From a virus, in IMG/VR virus record IMGVR_UViG_3300012964_000010, positions 1 through 64,000 of that record: 64,000 nt of DNA. One strand, written 5' to 3'. The notes beneath the pieces were generated by a model. It made no database searches and was not told the DNA's origin. It saw nothing but the letters and a program-made list of their open reading frames with translations. A program made the translations under genes and the position numbers. Positions 1 through 7,305 of this stretch are shown piece by piece. Numbering within the stretch: the stretch's first letter is position 1; each line of letters begins with the position of its first letter.

Positions 1-122
1 ATAACGATATTGTGGGGTGGGTAATTGTTGTTTGTATGTTGGAAATCTCGGAAAATTGGTCCGAATCCGACAGCAAGTTGATTTAGACGATCAAACATAT
101 GATCAAAGTCGCTCTTAGGCAT
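1..122 (-). CDS. hsp20: Small heat-shock protein (Hsp20/IbpA-like), N-terminal part
   Basis: The gene is cut by the left window edge; only about 40 N-terminal residues are visible. They contain an acidic, aromatic start with FDHMFDRLN, then FGPIFRDF and NYPPHNIV, the order seen in IbpA-type Hsp20 proteins just before the alpha-crystallin domain (YPPYNI in the family). Hsp20 proteins hold unfolded clients in an ATP-independent way. The start ATG at 120-122 follows AAGGAG at 7-8 bp. It lies downstream of bS21 and ClpX, and its leader looks like an RNA thermometer. The assignment is firm for the family, but the core domain is outside the window. Confidence 0.75.
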   Translation of the reverse strand, partial: MPKSDFDHMFDRLNQLAVGFGPIFRDFQHTNNNYPPHNIV

Positions 123-211
123 AATTTACTCCTTTATTAAGCAAGTTTTGTGCTATTAACACAGTTTTGCGGATATTACCGCGGCGTAAGACCCCACCAT
201 GGGCATCTTAC
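123..211 (-). promoter_or_regulatory. Structured 5' leader of hsp20, ROSE-like RNA thermometer candidate
   Basis: Read on minus, the leader holds four consecutive hairpins: GTAAGA/TCTTAC with an inner CCC/GGG (186-211), GCGG/CCGC (169-182), TGTG/CACA (149-163), and a last one (128-146) pairing ACTTGCT with AGGAGT around loop TAATAA. The last hairpin locks up the whole Shine-Dalgarno. TTGCT pairing with AGGAG across a G is the signature of ROSE thermometers that control ibpA-type genes. The predicted transcript start from the late box at 217-224 falls at the foot of the first hairpin. Function is inferred from structure and from the gene it precedes. Confidence 0.6.
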
Positions 212-216
212 AAAAT

Positions 217-224
217 TATTTATC
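217..224 (-). promoter_or_regulatory. T4-type late promoter box before hsp20
   Basis: GATAAATA on the minus strand, with a transcript start expected about 6 bp downstream (around 211), giving a leader of about 90 nt for hsp20. Same octamer as in front of the structural genes of this genome. Confidence 0.5.
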
Positions 225-250
225 ATCGAACCAAACGACTTTAGAAGAAT

Positions 251-511
251 TTAATAATTTCGGTCTTTGTGCCAATGACCAGAAGTAATCATTTCTTCTA
301 CTTTTCTTTCCCAGCGCTTACGAGCCTGTTTCTTTAGTCGTTGACGAGCAACAGCCGGCTTCTCGTAGGCCATCTTTTCTTTAACTACCTGCAAGGTTCC
401 GAGATCCTGCACTTTTTTAGAAAATGTTCTAAGAGCTCTGCCAAAATCATCTCCGCGAACTTCCACTGTCATGCCCCTGGTTCTTCTTGAATCCCTATAT
501 CTATTACTCAT
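251..511 (-). CDS. rpsU: Ribosomal protein bS21 homologue
   Basis: An 86-residue basic protein. From residue 15 it follows bS21: MTVEVRGDDFGRALRTFSKKV, then a helix rich in Lys/Arg with RLKKQARKRWERK. bS21 sits on the 30S platform near the anti-Shine-Dalgarno and helps initiation. Phage-encoded bS21 homologues are known from aquatic phages and are thought to replace the host protein. The C-terminus (MITSGHWHKDRNY) is longer than the bacterial core. The start overlaps the clpX stop, so translation is probably coupled. Family assignment is solid; the role in redirecting host translation is inference. Confidence 0.85.
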   Translation of the reverse strand: MSNRYRDSRRTRGMTVEVRGDDFGRALRTFSKKVQDLGTLQVVKEKMAYEKPAVARQRLKKQARKRWERKVEEMITSGHWHKDRNY

Positions 512-1733
512 TATTTGCTCGTTTCTTTATCTTATAAATGTTTTTTGTATTACCATCACCATCGATTACAATTTTAGTTACACCAGCCTTAGCTAAAGAT
601 GGTAACACAAATTGTGTAGCCTGAAGATCCTTCTCCATGATCGTTCTTAAACCTCTTGCACCGACCTTCTGTTCCAGACATTTAGCCGATGTGTTTAATA
701 GGTATTTATCATCAAACTCGAGAGTTATGCCCTCGTATTTGAACAAAGCCTTAAATTGACTTACTAGGCTATTCTTCGGTTCTTTAAGAATTCTAACCAT
801 TATATCCGGTGTTAGATCATCAAATACAACAGTAACAGGACAACGACCCACAAACTCCGGAATAAGACCATATTTAATGAAATCTTCTGGTGTAACTGAT
901 TTAACTGTATCTGAGAACGATGATTTAACGCTTAATGTTGCACCTATACCCATGCTTGTCTTGGTGCGATTTTTTCTAATAATCTCATCTAATCCTACAA
1001 ATGCACCGCTAACAATAAACAATACATCCTTTGTATCAAAATCAATTGATTCTCCAAACTCATCAGATATTTTAACAACAGTACCTTCAATCATTTTTAA
1101 GAGGGCCTGCTGTACACCTTCGCCGGAAACATCTCTTATTACTGTAGATGTCTCACTCTTTCGACTCTTCTTATCAATTTCGTCGATAAAGATAATACCA
1201 TGCTGTGCAAGCTCGATATCGTCATCGGCATTTGAAATAAGACGTGCAATAAGATTTTCAGCATCTTCTCCGACATACCCTGCTTCGGTTAAAGTAGTAG
1301 CATCTGCAATAACATAAGGAAGATTAAATAACTTAGCAATAGTCTTAACTGTCAATGTCTTTCCAGAACCCGATGGCCCAACCATTAACACATTGGATTT
1401 CTCAATTTCAACATCTTTCGTCTTGTTATAAATGCGTTTGTAATGATTATAGATTGCAACCGAAAGTGCAATTTTAGCAGAATCCTGTCCGATAATATAA
1501 TCATCAAGGTGTGCCTTAATTTGTTCAGGAGTAAGAATCTTTTCTTTTTTCTTCTTTACATCTTTCTCTGGTTCTTCCTTGTGAAGAATCTCATAACTGA
1601 AGTCTACGCATTCATTGCAGATATATAGTGGTTTTCCATCTTGTATCGGTCCTTCGATCATATGTTCGACCTGGTTTCGATCTTTATTACAGAATGAACA
1701 CTTGATGTTTTTGTCTTCCATATTATTTCCCAT
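504..1733 (-). CDS. clpX: ClpX-like AAA+ unfoldase
   Basis: 409 residues, close to bacterial ClpX length. The N-terminal zinc-binding domain has CSFC near residue 12 and CNEC near 39. The AAA+ module shows Walker A GPSGSGKT, pore-1 loop GYVG, Walker B IIFIDEID, arginine-finger PEFVGR and sensor-2 GARGLR. These are all the parts needed to unfold protein substrates. The loop that in ClpX carries the ClpP-docking tripeptide (GIGFGA in E. coli) reads SMGIGA here, so IGF is not preserved. It starts at a TAATG overlap with the upstream membrane protein and ends overlapping bS21. It probably remodels host or phage proteins and may act without ClpP. Confidence 0.92.
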   Translation of the reverse strand: MGNNMEDKNIKCSFCNKDRNQVEHMIEGPIQDGKPLYICNECVDFSYEILHKEEPEKDVKKKKEKILTPEQIKAHLDDYIIGQDSAKIALSVAIYNHYKRIYNKTKDVEIEKSNVLMVGPSGSGKTLTVKTIAKLFNLPYVIADATTLTEAGYVGEDAENLIARLISNADDDIELAQHGIIFIDEIDKKSRKSETSTVIRDVSGEGVQQALLKMIEGTVVKISDEFGESIDFDTKDVLFIVSGAFVGLDEIIRKNRTKTSMGIGATLSVKSSFSDTVKSVTPEDFIKYGLIPEFVGRCPVTVVFDDLTPDIMVRILKEPKNSLVSQFKALFKYEGITLEFDDKYLLNTSAKCLEQKVGARGLRTIMEKDLQATQFVLPSLAKAGVTKIVIDGDGNTKNIYKIKKRANNE

Positions 1734-3309
1734 TAAATTCTCTGAGCCAACTTAAGGACTTGGGATATTTACCGGCTATAATGGATTTATTGCCATCCAT
1801 TATGATATGATCATTCTTTATGATATGATCATTCTTTTCATATAACGGTGGTACCTCTTCGGCAATCTTGTGACCCATGCTTTGGGGAATATGCAAGAAA
1901 TCGTTCTGCGAAGTGTTGTCCATTGTTTCTTTCTGCTTCTTTTCTTCATGTAGCTTCTGTGGTATAAAATGAGGGCTGCTGGCAGTTATTAATGTTTCGA
2001 CCTTTAATTCAGGCACCATTTTCTGAGAGTTATTACCAACTGAGACGGAATTTTCATGAATGTGTTCCACTCTCGTCGGGGATGGCGAACGCACGACAGG
2101 GAGCAGCGGATCGTTAGGCACAGGCCGAAATTTTTCTAATATCAAATTCTCTTTTTCACTCAATGTATCTCGGTCTACTGACAATACCTTAGTTGATACC
2201 GTTTCCATTTCGGATGTGGAGTCAATAACCCTTTCTTGGTTCCCTGTAGTTTGCGGAATGATGGCCTGAGGCCCATCCATCGCGTAGTGGTCTTCCGGTA
2301 CCAAATTGTTTTCTTCTTCATTTAGTTTATCCACCTTGCCCAGAGGTGTCGGAGATATCGCATCATATACCTCGGCATTTTGGTTGTCGGCAATGATCCG
2401 AGTATTACTGATGTCAGGTTCGGAGTCGAAAATAGTGTTGCCCGTTGGATTCTTTTTATTCGATGTTTCAGGCGTTTCCGATTCATAGGCTTCAGTTGTG
2501 GATACTCCAGATTCCCCCAGCGTGGTCTTCTGAATCTTCCCTTGTCTTTTCTTTTTCTCATTTTGTATTCGTATTATAGTTTGATTAGCCGCAATTAACA
2601 TTAGAATAGCAAGTGGATCAAGAGTAGACACAATTAATGAAGTGAAAAGTTTAACTGCTGATTCAATCTTCTTATCTTCATCGGTATTACTACTATAGAA
2701 TAATTCAGCAATGTATCGAATTGGACCAACTTCTAACTTTACCGCCCTAACTTCAGATGTTAACTTTAATTTTTCATCACTATAGGTATCAATTTTCTTC
2801 TGAGAATAGTCAATGTCTTCTCTTAATTGCTTACGCTGAGGGGCTTGTGTTCGACGTACAGCAAGTGCTCTATCGGCTCTGTCTTTTCCGATAAAAGAGT
2901 TAATAGCAGAATCAAGTTGAGCTATTACTTTTTCGTTGTCAGCGATAACTGATTTTTCTCTTGCAATTTGTTGATCAAGTCTTTCTATCTTTGCTGAATT
3001 GTCAACAGTAGCTGCACCTTGTTCCAGGTGCGCCTTTGTTAGAAATCCAAAAACTCCAATACTTGTCGAAATCATGAGCAAGATGGTAAAGAATATAAGT
3101 GGTATTTTTAATTTCCAGTCTGAAAATTTCCATTCTCGGTAAATCCAACTTGTATTTACAAGTTTAGCGAATGCTAAAACTATACCCATTACCAGCCCGG
3201 CGTGCATTGGTGCACCAGCATAAATGGACATAATTCCTACAACAGCAAACCAATCTGCAACCCCGGCCAGGGACAATGCAGAAATTAGAGTTAATAATGC
3301 AAATATCAT
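1723..3309 (-). CDS. Membrane protein with coiled coil and long tail, function unknown
   Basis: 528 residues. Three hydrophobic segments lie in the first 95 residues (about 3-25, 30-52, 70-92), then a charged coiled-coil region (about 100-195), a further hydrophobic segment near 220-245, and a long polar, probably disordered tail rich in Ser/Thr/Glu/Pro. The tail includes a duplicated hexapeptide KNDHII. There is no recognisable enzymatic motif. No Shine-Dalgarno precedes the ATG; instead AATAAATA lies 4 bp upstream, so a leaderless mRNA is possible. It ends in a TAATG overlap with clpX and could tether ClpX or another factor to the membrane, but that is only suggested by linkage. Confidence 0.6.
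   Translation of the reverse strand: MIFALLTLISALSLAGVADWFAVVGIMSIYAGAPMHAGLVMGIVLAFAKLVNTSWIYREWKFSDWKLKIPLIFFTILLMISTSIGVFGFLTKAHLEQGAATVDNSAKIERLDQQIAREKSVIADNEKVIAQLDSAINSFIGKDRADRALAVRRTQAPQRKQLREDIDYSQKKIDTYSDEKLKLTSEVRAVKLEVGPIRYIAELFYSSNTDEDKKIESAVKLFTSLIVSTLDPLAILMLIAANQTIIRIQNEKKKRQGKIQKTTLGESGVSTTEAYESETPETSNKKNPTGNTIFDSEPDISNTRIIADNQNAEVYDAISPTPLGKVDKLNEEENNLVPEDHYAMDGPQAIIPQTTGNQERVIDSTSEMETVSTKVLSVDRDTLSEKENLILEKFRPVPNDPLLPVVRSPSPTRVEHIHENSVSVGNNSQKMVPELKVETLITASSPHFIPQKLHEEKKQKETMDNTSQNDFLHIPQSMGHKIAEEVPPLYEKNDHIIKNDHIIMDGNKSIIAGKYPKSLSWLREFNGK
1802..1837. repeat. 18-bp direct tandem repeat, two copies
   Basis: Two identical in-frame copies of an 18-bp unit (1802-1819 and 1820-1837) encode KNDHII twice in the tail of the membrane protein. 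It looks like recent slippage that keeps the frame. Confidence 0.8.
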
Positions 3310-3371
3310 TTATTATTTATTATTGGATTCTACCACACCTATTGCACGATAATGGTAGATAGTGTAAGGCA

Positions 3372-3638
3372 TTATATAAGGCCTTTTAGTTTTAACACAA
3401 GTGCATCAGGACCAGCAAGTTCGTAAATGTTTACATCACACCCAATAACCAATGCGGTTCTTCCCGCAGGAAGCATCTTTTTTACAGAATCCATTGCACC
3501 CTTCATATAAGTTTCACTTAGCATTCTTGTTTCGCGCGGAAGTTGAAACACTAAGACACTGTCGTTTGCTTCACATTTAACTTCGTGAAGCCATCCTACA
3601 AGCCCTTGTGTGGGAGATTCGATTCTGATTACTGGCAT
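3372..3638 (-). CDS. Conserved-looking small protein, unknown
   Basis: 88 residues, mixed alpha/beta with no signal peptide or membrane segment. The sequence has a central LVFQLPRETRMLSETYMKGAMDS and ends with LVLKLKGLI. It does not match a family I recognise. It lies between the membrane protein and a run of very small genes that read in the same direction. Confidence 0.55.
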   Translation of the reverse strand: MPVIRIESPTQGLVGWLHEVKCEANDSVLVFQLPRETRMLSETYMKGAMDSVKKMLPAGRTALVIGCDVNIYELAGPDALVLKLKGLI

Positions 3639-3660
3639 GACATCCTCATTGAAATCAACA

Positions 3661-3825
3661 TTAAACTATCTCTTCGACAATACCGAGAACCTCTGCGATA
3701 ATGAAAAGAATACCTGCCGTGATTAACATACTGCTGCATAAAGCTCCACCTGCAGCAATTCTTAATGCACTCTTTGCAAAACTAATATTTCTGTGCCAGA
3801 TTGGGTCTGGTATTTTAATGCCCAT
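3661..3825 (-). CDS. Small single-span membrane protein
   Basis: Read from the internal ATG (MGIKIPDPIW) the product has 54 residues. This start is preferred because it sits close to the end of the upstream gene; an upstream ATG at 3858 would overlap it. Residues 20-45 are hydrophobic (alanine, glycine, isoleucine rich), giving one membrane span with a short acidic end. A small phage inner-membrane protein is the most that can be said; a holin-like or superinfection role is possible but unsupported. Confidence 0.45.
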   Translation of the reverse strand: MGIKIPDPIWHRNISFAKSALRIAAGGALCSSMLITAGILFIIAEVLGIVEEIV

Positions 3826-4063
3826 ATTTAACTCCAAAATGATCGAAGATTTCAGCATCGACTAATTTATTTTCTATCTGTGCAGTTCTACCAATGAGCA
3901 TGCATTCCTTAATAATCGACTCAGCAAAGCCTTCGATAAAGATACTTGGAATTTCTACTCTGCCTGAACCAGTTTTGGATTGTGCTATTATTGATGGCTC
4001 TATCGGTTCAAAATGACATTGTAATAATGCCTGTTCGGCAAGTTCTTTAATTCGTTCATTCAT
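3815..4063 (-). CDS. Small phage protein with FAESIIKEC motif
   Basis: 82 residues. It starts MNERIKELAEQA and holds FAESIIKECMLIG, a pattern common to many small phage proteins of unknown function. The neighbouring gene at 4063-4302 has the equivalent MNSRIEELIEQ and FAELIIRECVDII, so the two are paralogues from a duplication. Its start codon overlaps the neighbour's stop. Confidence 0.6.
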   Translation of the reverse strand: MNERIKELAEQALLQCHFEPIEPSIIAQSKTGSGRVEIPSIFIEGFAESIIKECMLIGRTAQIENKLVDAEIFDHFGVKYGH

Positions 4064-4302
4064 TATTTAACTCCAAAACGCGATTTAATCAATTCGCTGA
4101 ATGTAAGTTGAGCATTAACCCAGGCCTTGCCCTCGATATCATTCTCTGCCTTTACCTTATTTACAGATAAGTCTTCCTCTATAATATCTACACATTCCCG
4201 AATAATCAACTCAGCAAATCTTTCTTTGTTGAAAAACATACTATGTGACATATCACTGTACTCATAACATTGTTCAATGAGTTCTTCAATTCGACTGTTC
4301 AT
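4063..4302 (-). CDS. Paralogue of the FAE-IIKEC small protein
   Basis: 79 residues from MNSRIEELIEQCYEY, chosen over an ATG at 4347 because it aligns with the start of its paralogue and reduces overlap with the QueD-like gene. It shares RIEEL-EQ and FAELIIRECVDI with the gene at 3815-4063. Function unknown. Confidence 0.6.
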   Translation of the reverse strand: MNSRIEELIEQCYEYSDMSHSMFFNKERFAELIIRECVDIIEEDLSVNKVKAENDIEGKAWVNAQLTFSELIKSRFGVK

Positions 4303-4303
4303 A

Positions 4304-4810
4304 TTACTCCGAAAATAAATCTTCGTTCCACTCTCTATGGCCTTCACGGAAAGCCATATTACTTTGTGTCTCCCGTACTTCTACGCGATAGCACCAAAGC
4401 CGTTCAGCTTCGCCTTGGCCGAGAAAATCCGGGATATAAACACCATTCATATATTTGTATAACATATCAGCAATCATTTCACAACCCATCCCCGGTAGAA
4501 TGGTTAACTTCAATATACCATCTTTCTCAAGTTGCTTGTATTTTTCTAAATCTGGGTCATCTGCGGCTATAATCGTTTTATGGTCGAATTGATCTTTAAG
4601 AACCTGTTTTAGTTCCTTTAGTCCGCCATAATCACAAACCCACCCTCTTTTATCAAGCTCGTTGGCACCAAAATAAAACTTAATGGAGAAAGAATAACCA
4701 TGGTTGAGGTTGCAATGAGTATCAGCCTTCCATTGCTTATATGCACACGGAAACTCATCTACATATTCTTTTGTTGATGTAAATCTATATGCTACTGGTT
4801 GGTATGTCAT
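4304..4810 (-). CDS. queD: 6-pyruvoyl-tetrahydropterin synthase / QueD-like protein
   Basis: 168 residues of the PTPS/QueD fold. These enzymes convert dihydroneopterin triphosphate, the product of FolE, into pyruvoyl- or 6-carboxy-tetrahydropterin, on the 7-deazaguanine (queuosine, archaeosine and phage DNA modification) path. Visible family motifs are CNLNHGYSF, GWVCDYGGLK, FDHKTII-ADDP and a final VEVRET. Of the usual zinc histidines, H32 and H37 are candidates, but the PCxH position reads PCAY (Tyr24), so the metal site may be incomplete. folE lies nearby at 6589. QueE and QueC are not in the window. Family sure; exact product uncertain. Confidence 0.75.
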   Translation of the reverse strand: MTYQPVAYRFTSTKEYVDEFPCAYKQWKADTHCNLNHGYSFSIKFYFGANELDKRGWVCDYGGLKELKQVLKDQFDHKTIIAADDPDLEKYKQLEKDGILKLTILPGMGCEMIADMLYKYMNGVYIPDFLGQGEAERLWCYRVEVRETQSNMAFREGHREWNEDLFSE

Positions 4811-4812
4811 TC

Positions 4813-5664
4813 TTAATCCTTAATATAAAACCAATTATTTTCTTTTCTAATTTTACACTCTATGGCATAGCGTGTCAACTCTGTGGCTTTCATACATTCA
4901 GCCACACTTTCAAAAACCCCGTGAGGGGTAACTAACTTCTTCCCTGTAGTGGGCGGGAGGCCCACTACAAATCCCCCGGGAATCGGATCATCTTTATGAA
5001 TATACCTCTTCTCCAAAGTTATCGGGTTGTAGATCCCAATTCTCCCTTTGGTGGTACCTTCATAATGGACCCCGGGGACAAAGCCATCTGGAACTGGATC
5101 GCCGTGTTTAACATAAATCTTCTTCTCACCATTATGATATACTTTTGTTAATCCTTTCCTTGGACCATAAGAGAACTTTCCCTTTATCCCGCCATCTAAC
5201 CACCCAGTGGGTGTAATATCGGCAGGTGCTATCTTCTTAATTTCACCAGTCAACGGATTATGAATAACCCGTGTTTCTTTCTGTTTGTTATAAAAAGGTT
5301 CGTATCCGGTCGGGCACTCAGTTCTGTAGACAATATCACCCGATATAATATTCTGGAAAGGATGTGTACCTTTATGTGTTTCTCCACCATCGCCGGCTTC
5401 GGGTATTAAATTTGCCCATTCGGTCGATTCAACAATGTTATACAGATTGCTGTAATACAGACCATACTTTACCAGGTCATCCTTATCATACAACCCCAAT
5501 ACCGTTGTTTTTATGGTGTATTCTGGATGAGCATTCAATATACGCCTCCATAATTTACCCGATCCTTTATATTTTATATGGTCCAAAGGATCACTGTATT
5601 GTTTTCGTTTACACAGGTATCTTAAACCTGTTTGTTCAATCTCTTTTATCATAAGATAATACAT
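4813..5664 (-). CDS. GIY-YIG-type homing endonuclease-like protein
   Basis: 283 residues. The N-terminal 100 residues (MYYLMIKEIEQTGLRYLCKRK, YKGSGKLW, then EAGDGG) follow the degenerate GIY-YIG nuclease module common in T4-like phages. Three repeats of about 45 residues follow, each with N-P-L/I-T-like start and DPxPxGFVxG end (around residues 135-155, 180-205, 215-240). The last 40 residues look like a DNA-binding NUMOD-type helix. It is freestanding, with its own late promoter box 24 bp upstream, and sits next to queD. The endonuclease call is good; cleavage site unknown. Confidence 0.65.
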   Translation of the reverse strand: MYYLMIKEIEQTGLRYLCKRKQYSDPLDHIKYKGSGKLWRRILNAHPEYTIKTTVLGLYDKDDLVKYGLYYSNLYNIVESTEWANLIPEAGDGGETHKGTHPFQNIISGDIVYRTECPTGYEPFYNKQKETRVIHNPLTGEIKKIAPADITPTGWLDGGIKGKFSYGPRKGLTKVYHNGEKKIYVKHGDPVPDGFVPGVHYEGTTKGRIGIYNPITLEKRYIHKDDPIPGGFVVGLPPTTGKKLVTPHGVFESVAECMKATELTRYAIECKIRKENNWFYIKD

Positions 5665-5687
5665 TTAAAATCTCCATAGTCTAACTT

Positions 5688-5695
5688 TATTTATC
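5688..5695 (-). promoter_or_regulatory. Late promoter box before the homing endonuclease
   Basis: GATAAATA on minus, 24 bp before the ATG at 5664, with GGAG Shine-Dalgarno in between. Confidence 0.6.
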
Positions 5696-5724
5696 AAACT
5701 ATGGTGGATTTAAAATATTAATCC

Positions 5725-6237
5725 TTATTGTGTTCTATTATCCCACCATTGTTCCCAGGGGAAAATAATCCATTGTGGTTCTTCATTCTTATTGATATCT
5801 GTCCCAGAATAATCTACTGAAGATTTGCTAACTACGTTATTAACAAGCACCGCAGTTCGAACATTATTTCCCCAAACATCGTCCCAGTGCGGGCACTTCG
5901 GCAAACAATTGGCGCGCCAATCTTCTTTAATCCAAGATAGTGTTTCTCCAGAATCGTTAATATCATCAACAATAAGTATTTTCTTTAGATCAGCTGTAAC
6001 ACCAAGGGCTTCCTCTGGCATCCAAAGATTACTTTCTGTATCTGGATTGTCTCTTAGGCTAACCTTGAGTGTATGCATAGGTATATCGAGATAATGGCTT
6101 AAAAATATCGCAGGTATTAATCCGCCACGTGCTAATCCTACAATATAATTTGGTTTCCAATTATCGAAAGCCATTTCTCTTATGATATTATGCAACCACG
6201 TATTAATAGTTGCCTGGTTATAAAATGTCTGCTTCAT
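5725..6237 (-). CDS. Phosphoribosyltransferase (PRT family)
   Basis: 170 residues from MKQTFYNQ, the start just after the upstream gene ends at 6239. It has the type I PRTase PRPP-binding motif KILIVDDINDSGET and an upstream YIVGLARGGLIPAIFLSHYL typical of (hypo)xanthine/guanine PRTases. The enzyme would join a purine base to PRPP, producing a nucleotide for salvage. Its neighbours FolE, ThyX and dNMP enzymes fit a nucleotide-metabolism role. Base specificity cannot be read from the sequence. Confidence 0.8.
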   Translation of the reverse strand: MKQTFYNQATINTWLHNIIREMAFDNWKPNYIVGLARGGLIPAIFLSHYLDIPMHTLKVSLRDNPDTESNLWMPEEALGVTADLKKILIVDDINDSGETLSWIKEDWRANCLPKCPHWDDVWGNNVRTAVLVNNVVSKSSVDYSGTDINKNEEPQWIIFPWEQWWDNRTQ

Positions 6238-6238
6238 A

Positions 6239-6586
6239 TTATTCAAGTTCAATCTTTGCTGGTATAAATTTTGCATTTGGAAAAGATCTGGTGATACGAT
6301 CAAGTAACTCCTGTGGGAATATCAATGAATTGTTATATTCTTTCACTATCTTTAGAATGCTTCTTTTTTCCAATTCAATATAGAAATCATCTATACCCCA
6401 TCCATTGTCTTTCAGCATTTTAATCTTTTCCAGTTCGAAGTTCATTTCGTTGTAGAAATCAGACCTCTCATATATTCTGGATCCGAGTGTGAAGAGTGGT
6501 GGAGGAAGGTTGGCATTACTTAATAATACCAGCATATCCTCCAGAGGAATCCTTCGTAATTTATTGAAGGTTTGTTCTTCGTCCAT
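6239..6586 (-). CDS. Unknown soluble protein
   Basis: 115 residues, mostly helical and charged, beginning MDEEQTFNKLRRIPLEDML. It has no recognised domain. It is 2 bp from folE and 1 bp from the phosphoribosyltransferase, so all three are likely on one mRNA. Confidence 0.6.
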   Translation of the reverse strand: MDEEQTFNKLRRIPLEDMLVLLSNANLPPPLFTLGSRIYERSDFYNEMNFELEKIKMLKDNGWGIDDFYIELEKRSILKIVKEYNNSLIFPQELLDRITRSFPNAKFIPAKIELE

Positions 6587-6588
6587 TT

Positions 6589-7305
6589 TTAGTGAGCTAA
6601 TCTAAAAAATTCTGCCCGGACGCTCGGATCTGACTTGAATACACCACCGAGCTTACTTGTTATAGTGTTCGAACCAGTATCTTCTACACCCCTGCTTTTC
6701 ACGCAATAGTGTTGAGCTGCGATAATAACACCGATATTATCTGTCTCCAGAATGTACTGCAATGCATGATAAACTTGCTCAGTAAGTCTTTCCTGAATCT
6801 GCGGACGTTTACTAAAGTATTCGACGATACGATTAATCTTGCTCAATCCAAGCACTTTCTGTTTTGGAATATAGGCAACTGTTGCAAGACCATCGATGAC
6901 AACAAAGTGATGTTCGCAATTTGATTGTACGCTGACATTTCTTTCAACTACCATCTCGTCATATTGCATTTTATTCTCAACTGTTGTGCATTTCGGAAAC
7001 GCCTCGTAATCGAGACCCCAGAATATTTCGTTAACATACATCTTGGCAACACGCTTTGGTGTTTCTGTAAGACTATCGTCGGACAGATCTAGACCCATAA
7101 TCAACATAATGTCCCTAAATTTCTTTTCGATAAGTTCGATTCGAATTTTTCTATCGAAATCAGATGAGACCATATGCTTCCATTGTGGGCCTTCCTGAAT
7201 GTTTATGGAATTAATTGCCATCGGGGTTTCTACACCGCAGGTGACCAAATGTTCGTGTACTTGTTGACCCAGAATGGGGTCGCATTTTGTTTTATTGTAT
7301 GACAT
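6589..7305 (-). CDS. folE: GTP cyclohydrolase I
   Basis: 238 residues, the usual FolE length. GTP is converted to 7,8-dihydroneopterin triphosphate. The family zinc and active-site motifs are plain: NCEHHF (Cys and His ligands), then PKQKVLGLSKINRIVEYFSKRPQIQERLTEQV, and AQHYCVKSRGVE with the last Cys ligand. A strong AAGGAAGG Shine-Dalgarno precedes ATG. Its product feeds QueD (4304) toward 7-deazaguanine, or supplies folate to the nearby ThyX. Phages with folE and queD often modify their DNA; the remaining pathway genes would be outside this window. Confidence 0.95.
   Translation of the reverse strand: MSYNKTKCDPILGQQVHEHLVTCGVETPMAINSINIQEGPQWKHMVSSDFDRKIRIELIEKKFRDIMLIMGLDLSDDSLTETPKRVAKMYVNEIFWGLDYEAFPKCTTVENKMQYDEMVVERNVSVQSNCEHHFVVIDGLATVAYIPKQKVLGLSKINRIVEYFSKRPQIQERLTEQVYHALQYILETDNIGVIIAAQHYCVKSRGVEDTGSNTITSKLGGVFKSDPSVRAEFFRLAH

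Noticed and set aside
703-710. GATAAATA inside clpX
   Set aside because: It lies mid-gene with no start codon close downstream on minus. A few chance copies of an A+T-rich octamer are expected.
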